In this document: piece after piece, positions 55,129 through 64,000 of the stretch | Position numbering within the stretch: position 1 is the stretch's first letter | Layout of the letters: each line of letters starts with the position of its first letter | Source of the DNA: Pyrenula massariospora | Taxonomy: Eukaryota; Ascomycota; Eurotiomycetes; Pyrenulales; Pyrenulaceae | Direction: 5' to 3' | DNA length: 64,000 nt | Assembly: GCA_021030905.1 (NCBI GenBank) | Contig: JAGFMI010000002.1 | Location: 1,054,001 to 1,118,000, forward strand | Notes under the pieces: generated by a model | Databases searched by the model: none | Told to the model about the DNA's origin: nothing | The model's input: the letters and a program-made list of their open reading frames with translations, nothing else | Made by a program: the position numbers and the translations under genes

Positions 55129-55556
55129 GGTAGATGGCGGCGATTGGCGTAAAGTGGGGGAACAGACAATCAAAAGTTCGTATGCCTGCAACTTGAACAA
55201 GGCAAGAAATCCAATACTGGACAATGGGAGAGCGATTCGAAGGTGAGATTTTGGTCAGGATGTAGCTTCGTGTTGATATGGATGGTTTGATTTTGCGTTC
55301 GTCATCTGCACGCGGCTTCGGATCAGGCGGCGTAGCTTCCGCAAGTAAAAGTTCGACAAGGTTCAAAAGATGCACATCTTCCCCGTAGGATCTGCCCGTG
55401 TTAATTCTCGTCTGAGTGCTCTGCATTGGTTTCATTGATACCCAGCCTGCGAGGTGATGTGGCGGCTCTTGGCTTGGCATTTTTTGACGGACACGGAGAA
55501 TGCGGGAGTGACGCACTTTTGACCTTCAGTAATTTATGGGTAACACTTAGCGTGGG
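55129..55556. other. Spacer between amidase 2 end and enolase start
   Basis: A 428-bp stretch, presumably the enolase promoter. A minus-strand frame runs through it (to 55516) and overlaps enolase exon 1 out of frame. It is not supported as a gene. Confidence 0.4.
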
Positions 55557-57725
55557 TCAAGCTCTTATTTGGTATTCGTGCAGGGCTCCAGTTATGCACT
55601 CCATTAGGCCAATGACTATTTCTTCCTGCATGCGCCTCCCCATCACTTGTACGCCAACTGGTAGACCGTGCACCTCGTTTGCGTTATCTGTAGGCCAAGA
55701 TTAGCACGTGTTTGTTTGGCATTTATATCGTCCATGTTTAAGTGTACTTACACTTCGATGCAACAGAGGCATCAGTTATGCTCAATGAGGTCTCTGGAGG
55801 GTGTTTGTCGACAAGCTTGTCCGCACGTGTGACCGGAAAGACTCCTGCAGTATAGTCCAAGACATTTGCAACTGCAGAATAGCCTAGCGTCCGAGACACA
55901 TTAGTAATTGACTCGACTGTTGATCTATGTAACCTACTAAAGTATTCCAACTGCCCCTTTCGACAAGCGACTGAAGGCGCAGTGGGTAGAATAACTCCGT
56001 CGACAGGCTTTCCGGATTTAGTCTTCATCCCTGTTGATTGCCAGTACCTGCAGAACTCATCAGCGATAGCTCCTAACTGATTAGGCTATCAATGAACACT
56101 GACCTATGGTACGCTGCACGAAATTTGTCTCTTTCCAGATTCAAGGCCCAAAGTTCGTTGGCGGTCAGAGGGTCAACATCACCATCATCGTACCACTGCT
56201 TCAACAACGGGGTAGGCGGTTCTCCACTCTCATCGATTGCGGCGCGGATGCTGTCTGCGTTGGTAGATCCGAACATTCTGAACTGAGGCCATGATTAGTA
56301 GAGACACATGAACGCCGATTATATGTGCAACCCACAAGACTTTCAACAGCTTGAACGTGTGAAGGCGGCTGCCAATCGATTACCTAGGGATTCGCTGATT
56401 AGTGTGAATGCTAGCATTGGAAACGGAAGACTTACCTCATAACCCCTGGAAATGAGAGCTGCTTCTATGATTTGAAGTGCTCGACGCACTGGTGGATGTG
56501 GGCGAACATTGCCGTCGTGACGCATCACGCCAAATGCAACTTGACCATCCTGTCCATTATGAGAGGAAAAACGACTCCGGAGCTTATCAAGCTTTTGATC
56601 ATCCCACATAGAGGGAATAATGTCGTAGGACTGCACAGATAGGTCTTCTCCTAGTGCCGTTTTCAAAGCCAACTCCAGGGTGGGTAGATCTGAAGCGATT
56701 GGACCGATGACTCCGGCAGCTGAAGGTAGGCCCGGAAGCTGTCACCATTTAGTTATGTCGGCCCACAATAGAGCTAGGGCAAGCTTACGCAGTCGGCAAG
56801 GCCATCACTGACTGGTGGTAAGCGATGATGTGAAGGGCGCATGCCATATAATCCGCAAAATGAACATGGGATGCGAATAGACCCAGCTAGCGAGCATTAG
56901 CCCCCTCATATATTAGGCCACTGGCAACGAATACCTATATCTGATGCCCAACCTATCGGAGACCCATGGAGTGCTTGCAAGGCTGCTTCTCCTCCCGAGG
57001 CTCCTCCAGCAGACAGTCGCCGATTCCATGGATTTATGGTCCACCCGGTGATGTTGTTTTCTGTCTCTATCGTGAGAAGGCTCATGGGAACCGCTGTCTT
57101 CACAAAGATAACGGCACCTTGTCTCCGGAGTTGTCGAACGAGGGTACCTTCATCATCTGTGGTCTTCGGTTTGTGCAGGCCGCTAGCGAATCCAATTGCA
57201 GAGTCAACACCATCAACGTGAAATCGATCTTTAAGACTGACAGGTAAGCCATGTAGAGGGCCAATGGGTCGGCCATGAGCCAAGTAGAAATCATCCAGAG
57301 CCTTTGCCTGTCGCATCGCCGAATCGAACAACATCTCAGACAGGCAGTTTGTCGGAAGGGGATGTCAGCAGCTCGGTCTTCCACAGTGCGCCGGTCTCAT
57401 CAATTGCAAAAATTCGCGATAGGACTGAGGGCGTGCTCACTAATTGGTGGGCAAGAGCTGCGCGATGGCAAAAAGCGCGAATAACTTCCTGGGCCTTCCA
57501 TTCGCCATTCTTGACTTTTCCTAAGATATGGCAACCGCTTTGCTCGGTAATCTGGGCCTCTCGAGGAGTCAGAGTTTCGTGGACCCTGTCAATCGCAGGA
57601 CGCTGGAGTCCAGTCTTGAACGAATGCGGCTCTGGATTCGCGAGCCGCCATTGCCAATGATCCAAGATTGCGTTGAAGGTGATCCTCTTCGCCTCGATGG
57701 CGACCATCCAGGAAGACGCTGGCAT
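55557..57725 (-). CDS. Intron-rich amidase-signature protein (amidase 2)
   Basis: Nine exons: 57725-57441, 57352-56935, 56886-56789, 56738-56436, 56383-56336, 56282-56104, 56047-55938, 55883-55752 and 55687-55557. The phase-consistent product is 567 aa. Family marks are the N-terminal LTPREAQITEQ, CHRAALAHQL, LHGLPVSLKD (catalytic Lys136), SAGGASGGEAAL, SDIAGSIRIP (nucleophile Ser237, joined across intron 2) and GLPVGVQVMGRR at the end. The cis-Ser position of the usual GGSSGG is Ala213. Intron 1 (57440-57353) has a GTGAGC donor. However, the position where splicing must end, judged by the paralog and by phase, reads CCG instead of AG, and no other AG in reach keeps the frame. The gene may therefore be non-functional, spliced unusually, or carry a sequence error. 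Its partner is the amidase at 61616-63812. Confidence 0.8.
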
Positions 57726-58306
57726 CTTAAGGACTCAGCCAGAGCCGCGTAAATTTGCTGTTCCCATCATAGACAGGAAAGCATATTTCCGTTCCGGCGA
57801 CTTTGCGGTACTAGATAGGTACCTGATACCTACCTTAGGGAAGAAACAGCGAATGAAATTACGCACGTGATTTTGAATCCTCTTCAACACAGAGCGCGCA
57901 TTCAAAGTCGTTCCTGCCTTCAAGGCTCTATTAAATCTCTACAGTATTGACACAATAAAGACACTGTATCTCTACACTTTCTTTAAAAACGGACACGTTA
58001 TCCATTAACAGATACAAATCTAGTATCATCGCTATAATTTGCATTGCTGGTTCTCCCGTCAGGTAGGTAAGTGGTTGATACCGCCCGGAGATGGAATTAT
58101 GAAGTTCCGCCCTCTAGCACCTGTCTCGGCCGAACAAGGCTGGCCAAGTCCTGCTTTCAAATAATGTTCCTTAGGCACGTACGACTGAAGACAAATACAC
58201 GCAATGCTGAGGCCACCAATTTTTACAATCACACATTCTGATCCCGTTTTGATTGCACAGCACGATCTTGAACAAAAGCCGAGGTCTCTTTGACCGTTCT
58301 TTCTTC
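57726..58306. other. Divergent region between amidase 2 and the Zn2Cys6 gene
   Basis: A 580-bp intergenic region from which both flanking genes are read outward, so it should hold both promoters. CACGTGA lies at about 57864. No gene is seen. Confidence 0.45.
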
Positions 58307-59443
58307 ATGCTTTACATTCCACCGCAGCGGCGCCAGCAATCCGTGCAGCGATCGGCAGTCGTTGCCCCGAACAGCTGCCAATCCTGCTCTCGAAGCCAGG
58401 ATGCGCCATTTGCTGTTGGTGATGCTGCGAAGCAAGCCGAGCGGTTGGGGAAGAGTTTTACTTCTCCGGCCACTGCGTCTGTCGGAAGCTACCGTATAAA
58501 GACTGTTGCGGCCTGTGATCGATGTCGAATCAGGAAAATAAAGGTACGGCTTTTCTGCAAGGAATGTTGCTTCATTGAGGTAACTGGTGTTCCCATAGTG
58601 TAATGAGGGGGCGCCTTGTGATAGATGTCGCAAGGATTCGGCAATATGCGTTACCACAAATAAAAGGGATAAGCTTGCGAAGCCTGCATCCCAAGAGTAA
58701 GTCAAGAATTTTTCTTACGATACCTTTTCTATACTATCCCTAGTTATGCTTAACATTTCTGTAGGTATGTGTCGATGCTGGAAACTCAGTCAAGTGAGCT
58801 TTTGAAAGCAGTGCGATATCTTCATCGTCAGCTGCATCCCGAAGAATCTCGCTTCTGGGAAGACAATAGCATTGCGGATATTGTTGCCCATATTAATAAG
58901 TCAGGCGACATCAATCCGTCTAGTAATGGTAAGGGTCCCTTACTAGATGGTCGCAACATCGAGACACAACCAATGCTCAAGCGAAGACGGATCGAACAGG
59001 AGATGTCTGTAAATGGCTATTCCGCTCAGCCCGGTATTTCCCAACATGGTCTTTCGTCCACAGAGAGTCCTCCAATGGAGCACCAGAGTCGACAATCCGC
59101 GCAGCAGAGTCTTGCTCTTGCAGGCTCAACCGGTTTACAATTCCTTTCATCTACGGATAAAAATCCCCACCCAACACAGCCGTCAAAGCCGCTTGAACCA
59201 TCTCCAAGTTACGACGGACATAATCTACCTAACATCGATGTTTCCTTGCCTTTTCTGTCCGAGGAATACATTGATTTCAGCATACCACAGCCTAATACCA
59301 CGCACAGCAATGACGCCGCTCAACAAGATGGGGTGAGCACGTCAGTGAATGAAGGATGGCCTCTTGAAAACGGTTTGGAGACGTCTGATTTTGATGCCTA
59401 TCTTGACCTTTTACTCTCTCGTGATCAAGATTTTTGCAGCTAG
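58307..59443 (+). CDS. Zn2Cys6 (Gal4-type) transcription factor
   Basis: Three exons, 58307-58543, 58599-58696 and 58765-59443, give 337 aa. Splicing across intron 1 builds the full binuclear cluster: CDRCRIRKIK from exon 1 joins CNEGAPCDRCRKDSAIC from exon 2, spacing C-x2-C-x6-C-x5-C-x2-C-x6-C. Intron 2 joins in phase to EYVSMLETQSSELLKAVRYL, a likely coiled-coil dimerisation segment just after the zinc cluster as in Gal4. The rest is polar, with Gln/Ser/Pro-rich stretches and an acidic C-terminus (FDAYLDLLLSRDQDF) that may activate transcription. The large fungal_trans middle domain is absent. Its place between two amidase genes suggests, but does not prove, that it regulates them. Confidence 0.85.
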
Positions 59444-59702
59444 AAGTTGGTCCGAAAAGCATTGTCGTCACATCTTAGCTCTTTCAGGACTGAGTAGCAA
59501 CTGCATGCAGACCAGCATACCGGAAATGTATTATCTTTAATACGGCCAATGTCGGCGCTTGCTGTTTCACAGCTCTATCTGGCAGCGAAAGCCTACTATC
59601 GCGAAGGCTCTTGCTACCCTTTTTTCGATACATCAACTCCGATCCCCTAAGATGATGGTTGGAGAATTCCTTGATTCGAAGGCAATGACGCATTTATTTG
59701 CT
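59444..59702. other. Convergent spacer
   Basis: A 259-bp spacer between the convergent Zn2Cys6 and arrestin genes. No feature is seen. Confidence 0.4.
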
Positions 59703-61148
59703 TTACGGCTCATGTCGCTCGTAGGCCGGCGGAGCTCCTGATGTATTTCGTTCAGCCGCAGTGCAGCAGGCAATTGGTGCATCTACTTCATGATCATTTC
59801 GAATAAGCCCTGGTGTGCCGGCATGGGTGCTAAATTTTGGCTCAGGTGGCTCAAGATGAAGTTGAAGAGGCAGTTGTAGCTCCAGTGCTGGATGGCGAAG
59901 CTTCGGAAGCCTCACACTGACACTTACCATGTATCGACGAGTGGCAAGAGGGCTCAGAAATGTTGGTAAGATGTGCTTTGGTACCGATATCGGGATGTCG
60001 ATATCCGTGACCCACGGTAGTGGCCCATTTGCTGAGATTGTTTCGGTGTGGTAAAGTCTGTCAACGCGCCACGATCGGTGAGCTGGGCAGCGTTTCTCGG
60101 ATGCGACGATCTCATCCCGACGGCGCATGAATGGGCGATTCTTCCATGAATAAGGGTCGGGATTGTCTTCAAGAATGAAACGCGAGAAATAAGTTGTTTG
60201 TGAGACAATGACACTTTTAATGTCAACGTCCCAATCGAAGGGGCGAACCTGCAAGCGCGAGCCATCTCGTGGAATGAAACGGATCCTTAGAGATAGCTCT
60301 GTGCCAGATCTGGGAGATTTGGAATGCAGATTGATGGAGGACGGTTCGACAGCTGACATCGATAGTGACCCTATATCGTTTCCAAGAACATGGAGTTTCA
60401 CAGCCCGTGTCGCAGAGATTCTGTAGTCCTCTTTCAGGGTCTTTGAGTGCAGCGGAGGCAAACTTGTACTAGTCGGCGTGAATTTGACCTCACGAGACAC
60501 GCTGCCCATCTCGATTGACCGGTGTCCAGGCCGAAAGACATCTTGGCCAATTGCCTCTAGCCAGTACACTATCAGAGGCTGCATAAAGACCTGACGATTC
60601 ACGGTGCTGATATAGGTCTCACCGCTACGCATGGATGGAGGTAAACCTGAGAATGTTGGGTGTGTATCCATCGGCGAGGCTACCAATCGCTCTGGGATGA
60701 CGAAACGGAAGGCAAAAAGATGCAAGTATTTGCCAGAAGCTCTCTGGATTGTGCGATCCGGAGCTGATAATCGCTGTCGCTGCAAGAGGAACTGAATGCG
60801 CATGAGTCTAGATTTGCAAGCTCTGCCGACATTGGACATACCCGATGCTGCATGGTCATCATTGGCGACATGTCTGGCGTTGTAGAGTACTGAGACATCC
60901 AGGTCCGTGTCACACCTGTGCTGTATTTAGCAAATGGTGCTTGGAGGAGGGAAAGACGCGCCTTGAAACCGGATTTCACATTCAACTGCTGCCCTATCAT
61001 CCGAGCAGACCTCCACAAATCCCTCCAGAACATCGCCATTATGTCGATGGGTTGGCTCAGCTGATGTCGATTTGTCTTCCGGGAGGATGATACGGATTGT
61101 AGAGGGACGAATGGCCTCTCTAGGTAGCATTACTATGAGCATATGCAA
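59703..61148 (-). CDS. Alpha-arrestin (ART-like) ubiquitin-ligase adaptor
   Basis: The main frame (59703 to about 60800) carries the arrestin fold: RTIQRASGKYLHLFAFRFVI, PERLVASPM, VNRQVFMQPLIVYWLEA, EVKFTPTSTSLPP and SLRIRFIPRDGSRLQVRPFD. It ends GAPPAYERHEP, a PPxY motif of the kind that binds WW domains of Rsp5/NEDD4 ubiquitin ligases. The N-terminal half lies upstream: exon 61148-60962 (IRIILPEDKSTSAEPTHRHN, GDVLEGFVEV) and an exon from 60915 (GVTRTWMSQYSTTPDMSP, MMTMQHRV). The first intron (60961-60916) joins in phase only with a GC donor (GCGCGT) and a CACAG acceptor. The next junction could not be placed with matching phase, so a frameshift or unusual splice is possible. Alpha-arrestins mark plasma-membrane transporters for endocytosis. 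The target here is unknown. Confidence 0.72.
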
Positions 61149-61615
61149 GATCCAAAGGGTCTAATATCACTCGGGTGGGGGACTGCATCAATCTAATGTG
61201 AGGTTGATCAATGTCAAGATCCCTAGTTAACTGAGGACCGTCGCCGCGCCCATGAATTCTGCGCATTAAAGAGATGAGCGATCAGGGTCTGTGTCAACAA
61301 ATCCCTCAACTTCGGTAAAAAGTCTGGTAGATGCACTGGCTAAGGTAGGAAGTTAGGGTGCCAGGCTGGGACAAGGGCACGAGAGGGGGCATGATGGGTG
61401 GAAAGCTTGTCAACCATGACCTCACTCCCGTCCCTCCGCTAGCTGCCGGGGGCGGGAGCTTCGGGTATGCAGCAACCCCTGTCATTCTACAATCAACGAC
61501 AAGCTTTATCTACTTTGTTCTGGATGTGAGCTTCGAAGGAGGCCCAAATCCTGGCGAAGCATGAACAAGAAGCAAGCAAGTCCATCTTCTTATAGAACAT
61601 CTCTACGTTCAAGGG
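61149..61615. promoter_or_regulatory. Divergent promoter between arrestin and amidase 3
   Basis: A 467-bp region serving two outward-read genes. A TTATCT (minus-strand GATA-type) motif lies at 61506-61511. No other site is assigned. Confidence 0.4.
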
Positions 61616-63812
61616 ATGCCAAGCCTTGACTGGCAAATTGCGGCGGAGGCTAAAAGATCTAAAGTTTTCGAGGCGATTCCCAAAGATTGGAGATTAAGAC
61701 CCTGGGACCAGCCGTCCGCTGAGGCTCTTAGAGATGTCAGCGAATACGTCGATAGGTTCCTCAAGGAAGGTGAGCGTTCGATTACCGAAAGCGATGCCAT
61801 CACGATCCTGGACAAGATCCGAAAAGAGGAATGGACGTGTGTACAGGTGACGAGAGCTTTCTGTCATCGAGCCGCCGTTGCTCATCAGCTGGTATGCTTG
61901 AATAGTACGGCGTACCAAGGGTAACGCTGAAGATGGCTATTTCAATAGGTGAATTGCCTCTCGGAAATATTTTTCCAATCTGCTGAACAGCGCGCGCAAG
62001 AGCTTGATGAACATTTAAGCAGGACTGGCACAACTGTTGGGCCTCTGCATGGTCTTCCCGTAAGCCTTCAGGATCCGTTCCATGTTTGCGGCGTCGAATC
62101 CGCCTGTGGTTATGTCAGCTGGCTTGGGGATAGGAAAAGCAAGCATGATGAAGGGACTCTTGTGACAGAGCTTCGGAAGCTCGGAGCTATTTTCTATGTG
62201 AAGACCAACGTTCCGATGAGTATGCTGGTACGTTGACAGCGCTACGTGGATATTAGGGCAAGCGTCTACTGACACTAGGCTGCCATAGATGGGAGAGACA
62301 ACGAACAATATCTTCGGCTCAACTCTTAACCCATATCACCGGCTTTTGTCCTCGGGAGGGGCATCTGGAGGTAGGTTTGCCCCTAAATTTGGCAGTCTCA
62401 CGGCTATTCGAGATGACAATAAACAGGTGAAGGAGCCCTCCTTGCTATGAAAGGTTCTCCCTTGGGCTGGGGTTCTGACATTGGTAGCTCCACCTTTCGT
62501 TGAAAGTTTAATTCATTCAGACCCCTAAGCTCTACAACAGCCGGCTCGATCCGAATTCCCAGTGCATTCAACAGCCTGTATGGCTTACGTCCTTCATACG
62601 GGCGTCTTCCGTTAGGCGGCCTTGCAACTAGCGTAGGTTGATCCGTCTAATTACGAAAATTATGCTGACTTTGGGAGTTGCCAGGCCTTCCACTATGCCG
62701 CAGCGTTGTTGGTCCGATGGCCTCTGATCTTGCTGCGCTAACGCTGGCGGTGCGGTCTATATTAGATGCCAGTCCGTGGGACACGGACGTCGATGCCTTG
62801 CACCTCCCGTGGAGAGAGGACGAGTTCCAATGCATTGCAAAGCCTCGTCGAGGTAATCGCCCTGAGAGTACTGCCAGTCTTGCATTCGGTGTGATGGCAT
62901 CGGACGGGAATGTACAGCCGCACCCGCCTGTTCAGCGTGCGATCAAGCTCGTGGCCAACGCCCTTCAACAACAGGGTCATTATGTAAGTTGATTTTTGCT
63001 ACGGACGATAGCATCAACTGACCCAAGCAGGTTGTGGAATGGGATCCGCCGCCTCACGCTCCAGCAGTGGACGTTCTGGTATGATCTACGGCTGCAAACC
63101 AACACGCTCGCTTGGTTTATCCGGCGCTCACCAACAAATTTAACAGTTCCAAATCCTTGGTTCCACGAACGGTGCCGTCGTCCGCGCAGCTCTCGAAGCT
63201 AGCGGCGAGCCGCCAGTCCCTCAGCTTCGTAGCTGGCACAGTGAACACAGCGTCGAGCCAACATCGACGCCAAATTTCTGGAAGCTATGTCAACAGCGTG
63301 ACGCGTACCGAGCGGAATACCAAAATTACTGGAACTCCACGTGCGAGAAGACGTCGAACAAGAAGCCTATTGACGCAGTCATCATGCCCGTTGCCCCAAG
63401 CGCTGCAGTCAAGGAGGGCCAATTCACTTACTTTGGTCAGGCTAAACAGCAGATCTCCCTTTAGTAGTGCCATGCTTACAACTTGGTAGCGTATTCGGCG
63501 ATTGCAAATGTACTAGACTACACGGCGGGTGCTTTTCCGGTCACGTTCGCCGACCGTACGCTAGACATAAAGCCTGCGGAGTATGTCCCAGCCAATGCCA
63601 CCGACGAAGGAGTCTGGAACACCTGTGAGTGTTTTCCGACAACTTGTCATCGACATTGACGTTGTGCTCATTTACATATAACAGATTCGGCAAAGCAGTT
63701 CGATGGAGCGCCGATCGGTCTCCAGATCATGGGTCGACGTCACACGGAAGAGCGTGTCCTGGCTTTGATGGGAGTAATTGCAAATGCCTTGCAGGCCATG
63801 GAAAGAAGATAA
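61616..63812 (+). CDS. Intron-rich amidase-signature paralog lacking the catalytic Lys (amidase 3)
   Basis: Ten exons: 61616-61891, 61949-62227, 62289-62370, 62427-62483, 62541-62632, 62678-62983, 63031-63078, 63147-63435, 63490-63624 and 63685-63812. All join in phase with GT-AG introns and give 563 aa. Family marks are IPKDWRLRPWDQ, CHRAAVAHQLVNCLSEIFF, LHGLPVSLQD, SSGGASGGEGALLAMKG, SDIAGSIRIPSAF and GAPIGLQIMGRRHTEERV. The catalytic Lys is replaced by Gln133 (codon CAG), the cis-Ser by Ala210, and Ser234 is kept. With two of three triad positions changed, normal amidase chemistry is doubtful, yet the long frame is otherwise intact. It could be a recently inactivated copy or a protein with a new role. 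Exon lengths match amidase 2 after allowing for intron gain or loss. Confidence 0.88.
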
Positions 63813-64000
63813 AACAGATAAAGATCGAGACGGCGCGAAACTTGCCTTTGTACACCTCGAGTCGTCCTGCGTTGAACACTTTAACTCCGACGTCATATTT
63901 AAAGCGGGCAGAAACATAGAGTGTCCATCACCAGAGAAACACTAAATTTAGACATTTCTAAAACATGCTGATGATATTCGTTATCCTAATCGCAAAAGCT
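63813..64000. other. Right edge, 3' region of amidase 3
   Basis: 188 bp, presumably the 3' untranslated region. Nothing else is seen. Confidence 0.4.

Noticed and set aside
55129-55516. Minus-strand frame upstream of enolase
   Set aside because: Overlaps enolase exon 1 out of frame and fits a promoter/leader region better than a gene.
26962-63812. A biosynthetic gene cluster
   Set aside because: No polyketide synthase, NRPS, terpene cyclase or similar backbone enzyme is present. The genes are mostly housekeeping or nutrient-related.
1-64000. Intact transposon, LTR element or virus-like element
   Set aside because: No reverse transcriptase, integrase, transposase or capsid-like frame and no long terminal repeats were seen by eye. 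Short diverged copies could be missed without a repeat search.

Overview
This window is nuclear DNA of a filamentous ascomycete (Pezizomycotina). The genes are split by short introns of about 45-140 nt with GTRNGT-type donors and CTAAC/CTGAC-like branch sites. The content is typical of that group: ERG6, NCA2, ARP9, a Zn2Cys6 regulator, a TALE-homeobox/C2H2 regulator, a PTR2 transporter and DUF3431. The class cannot be fixed from sequence alone. No tRNA, rRNA, CRISPR array or intact mobile element was found. Exon boundaries below were set by hand from splice signals and reading phase.

Layout. 0-4.4 kb: a Helo-like/STAND-N-terminal type protein and a decayed flavin monooxygenase. 5.4-12.9 kb: actin-related protein ARP9, a Ser/Thr-rich single-pass membrane protein and a sugar-type MFS transporter. 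14.7-22.4 kb: a housekeeping block of ERG6, NCA2, a 5'-nucleotidase-like phosphoesterase and a DUF3431 protein. 24.3-28.6 kb: a PTR2 peptide transporter followed by an intronless amidase with a complete Lys-Ser-Ser triad. 29.2-32 kb: a small gene graveyard, with an unassigned dehydrogenase-like fragment and a heavily decayed 6-phosphogluconate dehydrogenase copy. 33.4-46.3 kb: a homeobox/C2H2 regulator, a secreted protein, a secreted minimal calpain-like protease, a polytopic membrane protein and an ankyrin/DIL-domain protein. 46.3-51.8 kb: a gene-poor, repeat-rich stretch with one doubtful Pro/His-rich ORF. 51.8-55.1 kb: a secreted protein with a degenerate Hsp70/actin-like start and a divergent enolase.

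55.6-63.8 kb is the most distinctive region. Two intron-rich amidase paralogs point outward, one on each strand. Between them lie a Zn2Cys6 regulator and an alpha-arrestin with a C-terminal PPxY motif. With the peptide transporter and the third amidase at 24-29 kb, this suggests amide or nitrogen-source use; that is inference. Both intron-rich amidases show signs of decay or new function. One lacks a canonical AG at its first intron. The other has Gln where the catalytic Lys should be. Both read GGASGG instead of GGSSGG. Their exon lengths map onto each other exactly, which records intron gain or loss after duplication.
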